From NCBI RefSeq assembly GCF_003732705.1, contig NZ_MOBR01000009.1, forward strand, positions 62,001 to 126,000: DNA of 64,000 bases, in the 5' to 3' direction. Within the stretch, counting starts at the first letter, position 1; the number at the start of each line of letters is the position of its first letter. The DNA comes from Pseudomonas frederiksbergensis. GTDB taxonomy: Bacteria; Pseudomonadota; Gammaproteobacteria; Pseudomonadales; Pseudomonadaceae. The notes under the pieces were generated by a model that was given only the letters and a program-made list of their open reading frames with translations, ran no database searches and had not been told where the DNA came from. Below are positions 44,217 to 54,400 of the stretch, in pieces. Position numbers and translations under genes: made by a program.

Positions 44217-45927
44217 ACTCTGCCAATTCAGCCTCCCGTGCCCAATCGGCCACCAACCGCGACGGCGTCCCGCACGCCTTGCGCTTCATCACAAAATTGC
44301 GGCACTTCTCGGCAAACTGTTTGCGGTTTTGCACCATGTCCAGATACATCTCTTCCAGCTCCGCATTGCGGCAATGCTGCATCAGTTGCGTATCGCTGCG
44401 GCCCTTGCGCTCGCGAATCGCCGCGTACGCCGGATCGTTCAACGCGCCATTGGCTCGCTGCAGCAACCACAATCCAAACTCATCCGGGCAACGCGGGCCG
44501 ATTTCCTGGACCATGCCCAGTTGCAACGCCTGGGTGGCGCTAACCGGCAGGCATTCCTCGGTGAGTTTTTCCGCCATGGCCTGGCCCACGGCGCGGGGCA
44601 GGCTGTAGGTCCAGTATTCGGAACCGTACAGACCCATGGTTTTGTAGTGCGGGTTAAGCACGATTTCGGCGCGGGCGAACACGATGTCGGCCGCCAGCCC
44701 CAGCATCACGCCGCCAGCCCCGGCGCTGCCGGTCAGGCCGCTGATCACCAGTTGCCGGGCGGTGAGCAGTTCCTCGCAAACATCATCGATTGCCTGAATA
44801 TTCGCCCAGGCCTCCAGCCCCGGCACCTCGGCGGCTTGAATCACATTCAGGTGCACGCCATTGGAAAAACTGCCGCGCCCACCCTTGATCAACAAAACCT
44901 TGGTGTCCCGAGCCTTGGCCCAGCGCAGCGCGTCCACCAGGCGCTGGCACTGCTCGGTGCTCATGGCGCCGTTGTAGAACTCGAAGGTCAACTCGCCGAC
45001 CTGCCCGGATTCGCGGTAGCTGATCGGTTGATAGGCTTCGGTGTTGAACGGGTTCGAGGCGATTGACCAATCAAGGGTCGGCACTTCCCTCAATTGTTGC
45101 GCGAGCACATGCCGCGCCGGACGTTTGAAGGTTTCTTCGCCGGGCAGCGGCTTGCGGCGCAGCGAACCGATCCAGACGCTGTGATCACCGGTGGCTACCA
45201 GCACCGCGTCGTCATGCACTGCCAAAATCTCTCCCGGCGTACCGCTGCGTTCATCCAGATGGGCGTCATACAGGTAGTACTGACTGCCCGCCAGACTGGC
45301 CAACACACCGGGTTGCCCATCGGCTGCCTCGATGCTGCGTTTGATAAAGCGCGAGCAGTCGTGCCAGCTAAAGGCGCGATCGGCCTGTTTCATGTTCGGC
45401 TGCAAGCGCCCCAGCACATGGCGCTGGCTGTAATCCACTGGGACCGGCACGAAACCGGCGACACATTTTTCCACCACTTCGCGGATGCAAAGAATCGCCG
45501 CATCGCTGACCCGCCCGTTGTACAACTCGGATTTGCGCAGGCCCTGGGGCAGGTTGAATTCGCACGTGGCCCAGACCGGCCCGGCGTCCATGTCTTCCAC
45601 CGCTTGCAACGCGGTGACGCCCCAACGCTCAAGTTCGTGGGTGATGGCCCAGTCCAGGGCGCTGGCGCCGCGATCACCGACGATGCCGGGATGGATGATC
45701 ACCACCGGGCGCCGGGCATTGCTCCACAGTTGGTGCGGCACCCGGTCCTTGAGAAACGGGCAAATCACCAGGTCGGCGGCGGACTGTTCGATTTGTTCGC
45801 ACACAGCGTCTTGGTCGGTAAACAGCACCACGCTGGGGGAATGCCCGGCCTGGCGCAATTCCAGCCAGGCCCGTTGGGTCAAGCCGTTGAAGGCCGATGA
45901 CAGCAGAATGATCTTTAGTGAACGCAT
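44215..45927 (-). CDS. hypX: HypX/HoxX-like protein (formyl-transferase + enoyl-CoA hydratase fusion)
   Basis: Encodes 570 residues. Residues 1-260 look like methionyl-tRNA formyltransferase / formyl-THF hydrolase, with His79 in VIIHPGIVGDRG, the form of the catalytic motif found in HypX. Residues about 295-540 are an enoyl-CoA-hydratase fold (LLIKGGRGSFSNGVHLNVIQ, GSAGAGGVMLGLAADIVFA). HypX makes carbon monoxide from formyl-THF for the iron site of aerobic NiFe hydrogenases. No hydrogenase or other hyp genes are in the window. Start 45927 has AGGAAGAGG upstream. Confidence 0.85.
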   Translation of the reverse strand: MRSLKIILLSSAFNGLTQRAWLELRQAGHSPSVVLFTDQDAVCEQIEQSAADLVICPFLKDRVPHQLWSNARRPVVIIHPGIVGDRGASALDWAITHELERWGVTALQAVEDMDAGPVWATCEFNLPQGLRKSELYNGRVSDAAILCIREVVEKCVAGFVPVPVDYSQRHVLGRLQPNMKQADRAFSWHDCSRFIKRSIEAADGQPGVLASLAGSQYYLYDAHLDERSGTPGEILAVHDDAVLVATGDHSVWIGSLRRKPLPGEETFKRPARHVLAQQLREVPTLDWSIASNPFNTEAYQPISYRESGQVGELTFEFYNGAMSTEQCQRLVDALRWAKARDTKVLLIKGGRGSFSNGVHLNVIQAAEVPGLEAWANIQAIDDVCEELLTARQLVISGLTGSAGAGGVMLGLAADIVFARAEIVLNPHYKTMGLYGSEYWTYSLPRAVGQAMAEKLTEECLPVSATQALQLGMVQEIGPRCPDEFGLWLLQRANGALNDPAYAAIRERKGRSDTQLMQHCRNAELEEMYLDMVQNRKQFAEKCRNFVMKRKACGTPSRLVADWAREAELAE

Positions 45928-46062
45928 GAGCGCCTCTTCCTTGAGAATGTTCAGCCGCGGGCTCCCAATGAGCCGTCCCTGGCTTTCGATGGAAGCGCGA
46001 TAGTAGAGAGTGTGGGAGGGCGGCCTACTGACCGGGGTCAAACTTGTGGCAGCGAGTGTTCA

Positions 46063-46154
46063 TTGTGGGAGCGAGCCTGCTCGCGAAAGCGGAGTAACAG
46101 TCAACATCAATGTTGAATGTGAAATTGCTTTCGCGAGCAGGCTCGCTCCCACAG
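46063..46154. repeat. REP inverted pair (type 1)
   Basis: TGTGGGAGCGAGCCTGCTCG and CGAGCAGGCTCGCTCCCACA lie between the HypX-like gene and the convergently ended amidohydrolase region. Confidence 0.9.
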
Positions 46155-46168
46155 GGGAAGAGAGTTGG

Positions 46169-48127
46169 TCAGAAGGCGAAACAGGAGCAGCCAAACGCGC
46201 CCCAGAACCCTTGGAAGTCACTGACCGGCGCCGACGACATCCGCGCCCGCTGGTGGCTGTGGGCATGCACCGCACACGCTCCGACACACTGGTGAATTTG
46301 CGCCGTCAGCGGCGCCAGTGGTTGCCAGTGCCCCGGCACTTTGGTCACCGGTGACCACTCGGGCACGACCGGGATCGGTGGCGGCGAGAGTTTTTCAAAC
46401 TCGACGCTGCCATAGACAATCTTGCCATCCACAATCGTCAGCACCGATTCGATCCACTTGATCGCTTCGTCCTCGATGTGAAAATAGTCCGCCGACAGCG
46501 CAATCAAATCCGCCAGTTGCCCGACCTTGATCTGGCCCTTCTTGCCTTGCTCGGAGGAGAACCAGGCACTGCCGTGGGTGAACAGTTCCAGCGCAGTGTC
46601 GCGGCTCAAGCCTTGCGGATACAGTTCCAGGCCACCCACGGTGCGGCCGCTGACCAGCCAGTACATCGAGGTCCAGGGGTTGTAGCTGGACACGCGCGTG
46701 GCATCGGTGCCGGCGCCGACCGGGATGCCTTCAGCGAGCATGCGCGCGATGGGCGGGGTGTGCTCGGCGGCTTTGGCGCCGTAGCGATCGACGAAGTATT
46801 CACCCTGGAACGCCATGCGATCCTGAATCGCAATCCCGCCGCCCAAGGCTTTGACCCGCTCGATGTTCTGCGGGGTGATGGTTTCGGCGTGGTCGAAAAA
46901 CCATGGCAGGCCATCGAACGGAATGTCGCGGTTGACCTTCTCGAACACGTCGAGCATGCGGCTGATCGATTCGTTGTAAGTCGCGTGCAAGCGGAACGGC
47001 CAGCGCTGCTCGACGAGGTGGCGCACCACCGGTTCCAGTTCCTGCTCCATGGTTTGCGGCAGGTCGGGACGCGGTTCGAGGAAGTCTTCGAAATCCGCCG
47101 CCGAAAACACCAGCATTTCCCCAGCACCGTTGTGCCGCAGGAAGTCGTCGCCCTGGCCGTAATGCGAAGTGTTGGTCCAGTTCTTGAAGTCGGTGAGTTC
47201 TTCCTTGGGTTTCTGAGTGAACAGGTTGTAGGCGATGCGCACGGTCAGCTGCTGGTCTTTGGCCAGTTGCTGGATGACTTGATAGTCGTCCGGGTAATTC
47301 TGATAACCGCCACCGGCGTCGATGGCGCTGGTCAGGCCCAGGCGATTGAGTTCGCGCATGAACTGGCGGGTCGAGTTGACCTGATATTCCAGCGGCAGCT
47401 TCGGCCCTTTGGCCAACGTCGAGTAGAGGATCATTGCGTTGGGACGGGCGATCAGCATGCCGGTCGGGTCGCCGTTCGAATCGCGGACGATTTCTCCGCC
47501 GGGTGGGTTCGGCGTGTCACGGGTGTAGCCGACCACTTTCAGCGCGGCGCGGTTGAGCAGGGCGCGGTCGTAAAGGTGCAGGACGAATACCGGCGTATCC
47601 GGCGCAGCCTTGTTCAGTTCTTCAATCGTGGGCAGGCGTTTTTCGGCGAACTGGAATTCGTTCCAGCCACCGACCACGCGCACCCATTGCGGGGTGGGTG
47701 TGCGGTCGGCCTGGTCCTTGAGCATGCGCAAGGCATCGACCAGTGACGGCACGCCTTCCCAGCGCAGTTCGAGGTTGTAATTGAGCCCGCCGCGTATCAG
47801 GTGCAAGTGCGAGTCGTTGAGGCCAGGGATCACCGTGCGGCCGTGCAGGTCGATGATCTGCGTACCGGGACCTTGCAGGGCCATGGCCTGGGCATCGCTG
47901 CCGACCACCACGAAGCGTCCGTCCTTGATCGCCACCGCGCTGGCCTGGGGCTTCTTGCGGTCAACGGTGTGCAGGCGTCCGTTGTACAGAATCAGATCGG
48001 CCGGGGCATCGGGCATGGTTTTACTCCCTGCGAAAAGTGGGCTGACCCAGGCACCGACGGCGCCTGCCGAAAGGCCTTGCAGTACACGGCGGCGATTGAA
48101 TCCGTCGTGGTCGTCAGGTGGGCTCAT
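46169..48127 (-). CDS. Tat-exported YtcJ-type amidohydrolase
   Basis: Encodes 652 residues. A twin-arginine signal (NRRRVLQGLSAGAVGAWVS) predicts folded export, consistent with a metal cofactor. Metal motifs are GLNDSHLHLIRGG, RLHATYNES, FDHAETI and the aspartate of GAGTDATRVSSYNPW. After the usual C-terminal domain there is an extra tail of about 50 residues with four Cys and three His (HQCVGACAVHAHSH.. and GFGCS-like GAFGCSCFAF). Start 48127 has GGAGAA upstream. It is a different subgroup from the amidohydrolase at 14511. Substrate unknown. Confidence 0.9.
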   Translation of the reverse strand: MSPPDDHDGFNRRRVLQGLSAGAVGAWVSPLFAGSKTMPDAPADLILYNGRLHTVDRKKPQASAVAIKDGRFVVVGSDAQAMALQGPGTQIIDLHGRTVIPGLNDSHLHLIRGGLNYNLELRWEGVPSLVDALRMLKDQADRTPTPQWVRVVGGWNEFQFAEKRLPTIEELNKAAPDTPVFVLHLYDRALLNRAALKVVGYTRDTPNPPGGEIVRDSNGDPTGMLIARPNAMILYSTLAKGPKLPLEYQVNSTRQFMRELNRLGLTSAIDAGGGYQNYPDDYQVIQQLAKDQQLTVRIAYNLFTQKPKEELTDFKNWTNTSHYGQGDDFLRHNGAGEMLVFSAADFEDFLEPRPDLPQTMEQELEPVVRHLVEQRWPFRLHATYNESISRMLDVFEKVNRDIPFDGLPWFFDHAETITPQNIERVKALGGGIAIQDRMAFQGEYFVDRYGAKAAEHTPPIARMLAEGIPVGAGTDATRVSSYNPWTSMYWLVSGRTVGGLELYPQGLSRDTALELFTHGSAWFSSEQGKKGQIKVGQLADLIALSADYFHIEDEAIKWIESVLTIVDGKIVYGSVEFEKLSPPPIPVVPEWSPVTKVPGHWQPLAPLTAQIHQCVGACAVHAHSHQRARMSSAPVSDFQGFWGAFGCSCFAF

Positions 48128-48280
48128 GGCAGTGTTCTCCGCTCGGTTGCTCATCAAAGAACAGCCGATGACTGACGCATGCGGCCAGAAGGAATATAGA
48201 CCGCAAAACCTTGGGCGGCCTGTTTTAACTGCCGGGCAGATCGGTTAGATTCGCCGCCCGCCCAAACAAGGATGTAGACG

Positions 48281-48877
48281 ATGATTAAACTCAGTCACCC
48301 GAAAGGTATTTTGATCGCGGGGCTGATCGCCGTCGGTCTGGCCGCGACGTATCTGTATGCCGGCCAGGGCAGCAGCATCGCCGTGCCCGATACGGTGATG
48401 ATGACGTCACGGGAAAAAGGTCCCATTGGGCCGAGGTTCGATGCCACGAAATGGTTTCGAAGTGGCATGTACGTACCCCAGGAACTCGACGGCCAGATTA
48501 ATCCGTACATCATGACCCGCAGCGAGCCGTTTGTTTTCAAGGCCAAGGACAACGTATTCCTGGTCCAGGAAGCCCTTGAGGCGCTGAAAGATGTTCAGCC
48601 CGAAGTGAATACCCAACTCATCTGGGATACATGGCCGGTGCTGACCCGGCGCGTGCGTTACGAATCCAGTTTTTTCCTTGCCCCGGATAAGCCGGCGGAT
48701 CTTTATAACCTGTATCTGCAAGTGAGCTATCGCCGATTTGTCATCCCCCTCAGGCTCGAAGGCGATGAAGGTGAGCTCAAGTTTGATGGCGATGTGACCG
48801 AGGTCAACAGGGTCGACGCGCTGGAAGAAGAACACACCCAAATCTTCGAAGAAATGGATGACGCCGGTACGCGATAA
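48281..48877 (+). CDS. Membrane-anchored protein of unknown function
   Basis: Encodes 198 residues. One N-terminal hydrophobic helix (GILIAGLIAVGLAATYLYA) probably anchors or exports it; the rest is soluble and mixed alpha/beta, with an acidic C-terminal end (DALEEEHTQIFEEMDDAG). AAGGA lies nine bases before the ATG. It is divergent from the Tat amidohydrolase. I do not recognise the family. A hairpin follows the stop codon. Confidence 0.75.
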   Translation: MIKLSHPKGILIAGLIAVGLAATYLYAGQGSSIAVPDTVMMTSREKGPIGPRFDATKWFRSGMYVPQELDGQINPYIMTRSEPFVFKAKDNVFLVQEALEALKDVQPEVNTQLIWDTWPVLTRRVRYESSFFLAPDKPADLYNLYLQVSYRRFVIPLRLEGDEGELKFDGDVTEVNRVDALEEEHTQIFEEMDDAGTR

Positions 48878-48888
48878 GCCCTGAAACG

Positions 48889-48917
48889 ACGAATCCCGCC
48901 ATATAGACGGGATTCGT
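48889..48917. terminator. Hairpin between convergent genes
   Basis: ACGAATCCCG (48889-48898) and CGGGATTCGT (48908-48917) form a perfect 10-base stem with a 9-base loop. There is no long T-run on either side, so termination strength is uncertain. It serves the genes ending at 48877 and 48958. Confidence 0.6.
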
Positions 48918-48957
48918 GTGCAGCCAGAGAGGCTCCCCAGTGCGAGGAGCCATCATC

Positions 48958-49272
48958 TTACGACGGGAACAGCTCGGACAGTTTCATTGCCAGCATCATG
49001 TCGCCTTCAGCGCGCAGTTTGCCGCCCATGAACGCTTGCATGCCGTCGGTCGAACCGTCGACGATACCTTCCAGGGTTTCACCGTCCATGACCAGGGTCA
49101 CACCAGCGTCCGGGTTTTCGCCTTCCAGCAGTTCGCAAGTGCCGTCTTTGACGACCAGCGAGAAGTTCTTGGTGTCGTCGATGCGGAAACCGAAGACCAG
49201 GTCCAGACCGGCAGCGGCGGCTGGGTTGAACTTGGCTTTCATTGCTTGTACGGCATCAGCTACGGAGGTCAT
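48958..49272 (-). CDS. SCP2 sterol-binding domain protein
   Basis: Encodes 104 residues that form one SCP2 domain, a small hydrophobic-pocket fold that binds lipids. Typical blocks are FGFRIDDTKNFSLVVKDGTC, AGVTLVMDGETLEGIVDGST and the closing GGKLRAEGDMMLAMKLSELF. There is no signal peptide. Such short proteins are common beside fatty-acid metabolism genes in pseudomonads; here the co-oriented histidine phosphatase gene ends at 49337, about 65 bases upstream. Ligand unknown. Confidence 0.93.
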   Translation of the reverse strand: MTSVADAVQAMKAKFNPAAAAGLDLVFGFRIDDTKNFSLVVKDGTCELLEGENPDAGVTLVMDGETLEGIVDGSTDGMQAFMGGKLRAEGDMMLAMKLSELFPS

Positions 49273-49336
49273 GGTTTGATCCTTTCTTGGGTAATAAGAG
49301 CTGGTTGATTACAGCCAGGGTCACAATAATCCGGAC

Positions 49337-50047
49337 TCAGCGAAACGTGATGAGTTCCGGGGCCTTCAGCAGTTGCAGATGCGCATGACTGTTGAAGGAA
49401 GCCAGAGCCACCTCGCGACCACGGAACTTCAGTAGGTTGAGCGAGGTGTTGACGATTTGCCAGTTGAGCTCAAAGGCCTGGCGGGCAGGCATTTGCGTGA
49501 TGAGGTGAAGCAGGGCAGTGATGGTGCCGCCGGAGGTGAACACGGCGATTTTCTGGGTGTTGTCGGCCAGTTCGAGGATACGGTTCAGACCGGCCTGGAC
49601 ACGCTCGACAAAACCCAGCCAGCTTTCGAGCCCCGGCGTGTCGTAGGTGCCGGCCAGCCAGCGTTCGATGATCAGGGCGAAGATGCGCTGGAATTCGGCA
49701 CGGTTTTGCGCGGCGTTACGCAGGACTTCAAGCGCTTCGGGCTCGTCTGCCAGCATGGCCGGGAGCAGGGCGCGGATCACTGCGTCAGCGTCGAATTCGT
49801 TGAAGGCGGAATCGGTTTCCAGGGTCGGCACCGGCAGGCCCACGGCGGTGAATTGCTCCAGCGCGGTGGTGGCAGTGTGCTGCTGGCGACGCAAGTCCCC
49901 GGCAATGCAGCGATCGAAGCTGACACCCAGCTCAGCAAGGTGCTGGCCGAGGATTTCTGCCTGGCGCACACCGGTCGGCGAGAGGACGTCGTAGTCGTCT
50001 GCACCAAAGGAGGCCTGGCCATGTCGAATCAAGTAGATGCTGCCCAC
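49337..50047 (-). CDS. Histidine phosphatase family protein
   Basis: Encodes 236 residues with the family motif LIRHGQASFG near the N-terminus, where the histidine takes the phosphate. The second conserved histidine region is not as clear. The GTG start at 50047 (VGSIYLIRHG) is preferred because members begin only a few residues before RHG; an ATG at 50110 would add 21 residues of unrelated sequence. Cytosolic. Divergent from sohB. Confidence 0.85.
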   Translation of the reverse strand: MGSIYLIRHGQASFGADDYDVLSPTGVRQAEILGQHLAELGVSFDRCIAGDLRRQQHTATTALEQFTAVGLPVPTLETDSAFNEFDADAVIRALLPAMLADEPEALEVLRNAAQNRAEFQRIFALIIERWLAGTYDTPGLESWLGFVERVQAGLNRILELADNTQKIAVFTSGGTITALLHLITQMPARQAFELNWQIVNTSLNLLKFRGREVALASFNSHAHLQLLKAPELITFR

Positions 50048-50254
50048 GTCCGCGTCATCCCGGTACGTTGAAGGTTCGGCGAGGTTATGAGGATGGCTGC
50101 GGGCTGTCAATGAAAAAACATACGCTTGTTTGAAATGCCCGTTACAGGCCTGTTGCCAAAGGTTTCATGGCTGGCCCCAAAGCCGGGGCATGGGTATGCT
50201 GGAGCCATCCCGCGCGAGTGTTTCAGCGGCGCATCAGTATTGAAGGAGTCCTGT

Positions 50255-51277
50255 GTGGAGTTTTTTGCCGAGTACGCCAGTTTCCTGGCCAAGACCGTGA
50301 CCCTGGTGATCGCCATTCTGGTGGTCCTGGCCAGTTTCGCGGCATTGCGCAGTAAAGGTCGGCGCAAGTCGGCCGGCCAGTTGCAGGTCAGCAAACTCAA
50401 TGATTTCTACAAAGGGTTGCGTGAACGCCTGGAGCAGACGTTGCTCGACAAGGATCAGCTCAAGGCCTTGCGCAAATCCCAGGCTAAAACCGAGAAAAAA
50501 CAGAAGAAAAAACCCGAAGCCAAGGGTCGGGTGTTCGTGCTGGATTTCGATGGCGATATCAAGGCGTCGGCCACTGAAAGCCTGCGTCACGAAATCACCG
50601 CGCTGCTGACCCTCGCCACGCCCAAGGATGAAGTGGTCCTGCGCCTGGAAAGCGGCGGCGGCATGGTCCATAGCTATGGCCTGGCCTCTTCGCAACTGGC
50701 GCGGATCCGTCAGGCCGGCGTGCCGTTGACCGTGTGCATCGACAAGGTCGCGGCCAGCGGCGGCTACATGATGGCGTGCATCGGCGAGAAAATTATCAGT
50801 GCGCCGTTCGCCATTCTCGGCTCCATCGGCGTGGTCGCGCAGTTGCCCAACGTCAATCGCCTGCTGAAGAAACACGACATCGACTTCGAAGTGCTGACCG
50901 CCGGCGAGTACAAGCGCACCCTGACCGTGTTTGGCGAAAACACCGAGAAGGGCCGGGAGAAGTTCCAGGAAGACCTGGACATCACCCACGAACTGTTCAA
51001 GAACTTCGTCGCTCGCTATCGCCCGCAACTGGCCATCGATGAAGTCGCCACTGGCGAAATCTGGCTCGGCATCGCGGCGCTGGACAAGCAACTGGTGGAC
51101 GAACTCAAGACCAGTGACGAATACCTGGCCGAACGGGCCAAGGGCGCGGAGCTGTACCACTTGCACTACGCCGAACGCAAAAGCCTGCAAGAACGGATCG
51201 GCATGGCCGCCAGCGGTTCGGTGGATCGCCTGCTGCTGAGTTGGTGGAGTCGATTGACTCAACAACGCTTCTGGTAA
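50255..51277 (+). CDS. sohB: SohB inner-membrane S49 protease
   Basis: Encodes 340 residues. One N-terminal membrane helix (TVTLVIAILVVLASFAAL) is followed by a charged linker and an S49 (SppA/SohB-type) peptidase domain. The catalytic serine is Ser168 (KVAASGGYMMA) and the general base Lys220 (GEYKRT). The GTG start at 50255 has AAGGAG six bases before it and fits homologues that begin MEFFAEY. A strong terminator follows. SohB degrades membrane-derived peptides. Confidence 0.93.
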   Translation: MEFFAEYASFLAKTVTLVIAILVVLASFAALRSKGRRKSAGQLQVSKLNDFYKGLRERLEQTLLDKDQLKALRKSQAKTEKKQKKKPEAKGRVFVLDFDGDIKASATESLRHEITALLTLATPKDEVVLRLESGGGMVHSYGLASSQLARIRQAGVPLTVCIDKVAASGGYMMACIGEKIISAPFAILGSIGVVAQLPNVNRLLKKHDIDFEVLTAGEYKRTLTVFGENTEKGREKFQEDLDITHELFKNFVARYRPQLAIDEVATGEIWLGIAALDKQLVDELKTSDEYLAERAKGAELYHLHYAERKSLQERIGMAASGSVDRLLLSWWSRLTQQRFW

Positions 51278-51289
51278 GTCGCAAACAAT

Positions 51290-51319
51290 AACCCGGTCAA
51301 TTCGCTGGCCGGGTTTTTT
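51290..51319 (+). terminator. Rho-independent terminator after sohB
   Basis: AACCCGG (51290-51296) pairs with CCGGGTT (51309-51315), followed by a run of T. The following bases 51320-51490 are AT-rich, unlike the rest of the window, and lead into the NEL-type gene. Confidence 0.88.
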
Positions 51320-51490
51320 ATGCCCGTTGTTTATCAATGCATTAATCGATAAGTGTGTGGTGGTATTTGTATATATCTGATGTTCATATAGTTGATGAGT
51401 TTGCCATTGTTCTGATCGGATATTGAAGCTTTTAATTGAAACTTCGAGCTTTAGACTGAAGGCTCTTATTGTGAAAAGAGTTATGCCTTC

Positions 51491-54400
51491 ATGTCTTCTG
51501 AAATAACGTCATCCTCGTCCACAACTAACGCAACGGAAATGACGCCTGAACAACAAGGCGTTTTTTACGCATTATTCAAGGATCATCCCATTCCGTCCTG
51601 GCTGTCCGAGGCCGACGGCCCGGCCCGCACGTCGCTGTACGCGCGGGTAGTGGCCAGCCAGAAATCCCGGGTCGAAGCCGCCATGGCGATGGCCGCACTG
51701 AAAAGCCCGCAACAGTTTTGTTCACCGTTATTGGCCAAAGCCATAGAGGACAAGTTGGGCGAGCCGCTGGATATCAGGGGCGTGGTGTTTCAGCATGTTC
51801 GTTCAACCTCGAGCCTGCTTGGCCTGCGCAAGAAATTGGTACTGCCGATTGATCGTGACTTGTTAGTCGCCGCGTGTGAGAACTTCGAGGCCTCTGAAAC
51901 ACTCGAGAGTAACTATGACGACAAGTCACTTATTTATCAGCCGGAACGTATTAACGGCACCTCCAACAAAATACTCGCGCTCAAACCCCATGAGTTTGCC
52001 CAGTTGTGCCGCACCCTGGACTTGGGCAAGCAGTACCAGACCCACCTGAACAGCGTGTTTGAACCGCACGCCGACACGGGCGCCGTGCGTCAGGCTTGTG
52101 TCCATCACTCCCAGCGTGTGTTCGACGTGGACCGGTACCAGGCGCTGATGAAGAAAAACATCACTGAACCGTTGTTCCAAATGCTGGATGAGGTAATGGC
52201 CAATACCGCGTCGATCAAGTTGGGTCAGCGCACCGTCGCCTATAAGCGCCTGGAATTGCTGGGCTACAAGCTGTGCGGCGCGATGCTTATCGTGACGGTC
52301 AGTGACGGGGCCTATGTCGATAATCCTTGCGTGCTGTATTTGCCGGGGGATACCGAGCAACCGCTAAAAGAGTACGCCAGCGTCACCGCGCTGGAAGTGG
52401 ACCTCGGTTCGCGCTTGCTCGACAAGACATTCGAATCCCTGCTCATGCGCTTTGTCTCGCTGAGGGATCGCCCCGGATTCCATTCGGCGCTCGCGGCAAG
52501 GGATATGCGACCCGCCAGCCACTGGATGCAACCCTCGCAGCGGGCTTCCTTGCCCGTGACGACCCTCGCGGTGACAAGCAATCTGTTTGCCGACCTTTAC
52601 CTGCAACGCGCCGAGCAGGTCATGGCCGATGCGCGTCTGCTGGTCGTGCCCACCGACGATGAAGACGAAAAAAGCCGACTGGCTCGGATGGACACTTACA
52701 CGACCATCGGCCTCGATCTGGTGCTGTTCGGCGTTTCGTTCATCCCGATGGTGGGGGAGGTGATGATGGCGTTGACCGTCGCCGATTTGCTGCTGGGGGT
52801 CTACCACGGGATCGAGAGTTGGGCGGCGGGCGAGCAGGAACAGGCGGCGGATTATTACTTCGATACCCTGGAAAACCTGATCGTAATGGGGGCTTTGTCT
52901 GCCGGGGCAGGTGCCGCCAGAGTCGCGTTCAGACGTGTGCGCACCAGCCCGTTTGTCGAAAGCCTGCGGGAGATAAGGTTTTCCGAGGACAGGGTCCGTT
53001 TGTGGAAGCCCGATCTGGCGCCTTATCGCCGCAACATCTCGCTGCCGCGCTGGCTCAAACCCGACGAACGCGGCCTGCGCTGGTTCGAAGACCAGGCATA
53101 CGTGGCGCTGGACAAGGACGTCTACGCCGTTCGCCCGCAAGCGGACACCGACCTGTGGGAGATCGAGGGGTCGAACCTGGGCGAAAACTATGCGCCGGCC
53201 CTGGAAACCAACAACGTCGGCGCATGGCGCCATGACTCCGAGCTGCCGTTGGAGTGGGATCGCCTGACGCTGTTCCGGCGCCTGGGCTATTTGGAGCAGG
53301 ACATCCCCGATGCGCGGGCGTTGCAAATCCTGCTGGTCAGCGCCACCGACGACGACGCCTTGCGTCGGGTGCTGATCGACCGGACCCGGCCGCCGGCGTT
53401 GCTGGTCGATACCGTGCGCCGGTTTGCCACGGACAGCTGGGTCACCGGGTTCATCCAGGACATGAGCACTGAGCGGACAGCGGCGGTCGCCGACGCGGAC
53501 CTGCAATTGCGTTTGTTGACCTCGCTCAAGACCTGGCCGGTGCAGACCGCGATCAATGTCGTTGACGCCACCGGCCAGCCTTTCAGCCGGTATACCGCGC
53601 CCGGCGTCGAGCAGCCCGGCAAGACCCTGCGGCTGAACCTGGACAAGGTGCGCAAAGGCGAGTTCTACCCCGAGCTGCTGTCCGGCCTGAGCGCCAGTGA
53701 ACGCACGCACCTGCTCGACTCACCGTCGGTGGTGGCCGCCGAGCAGATCACCGCGCTGGTGCAGAAATTGGCCGAGCAGGCTGATCGCAAGCGCCGGGAC
53801 CTGTTCGAATGGATTTACCAGCGCGCCGCGCCGGAGCAAGTGCTGCGCGCCACGCCGCTGAGTTATCAATTCTCCGATTTGCCGATCAGTGTGATCGATG
53901 AGCTGATCCGTCATGCCGACAGCAGTGAACTGACCGAACTAGAAGCCGGCAACGTGCCGCTGCGCCTGGCCGAGGAGGCACGACGCTATCGCCAGGTGGT
54001 GCGGGTCAGCCGAGCCTACGAGGGCCTGTACCTCGACGCGGTCGGCGGTATCGATACCGACCGTGTCGTATTTGGCGCGCTGCGGCATCTGCCTGGTTGG
54101 CAAAGCGATCTGTACGTGCACGTGCTGGAGTGGTCGTTCTACACCGACGAAATGGCCAGCATCGGCGCGGAAAACGCCTCGCAACAGTTGCTGATCAATG
54201 CCCATCCCGACCGTTTTGAAGTCCGCGACGCCAGCTCCAATCTGCTCAGCTACCTGCCGGGGCGCACCCGCGCGCATTATTTCCAGGCGCTGTGGGAAGG
54301 CTTGTCCGTCTCCCGTCGTTCGGCGCTGGGCTTGCACGTCGAGGATCATGGGGTCGGCCTCAGGGCGAAAATTACCAACCTGGCCCTGGAGCGGCGGGCA

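Noticed and set aside
45928..46041. N-terminal extension of the HypX-like gene to 46041
   Set aside because: The ATG at 45927 has a strong Shine-Dalgarno and the family's usual start; the extension has no conserved pattern.
50048..50110. Upstream ATG start for the histidine phosphatase
   Set aside because: The added residues are unlike the family, which starts just before LIRHG; GTG at 50047 fits better.
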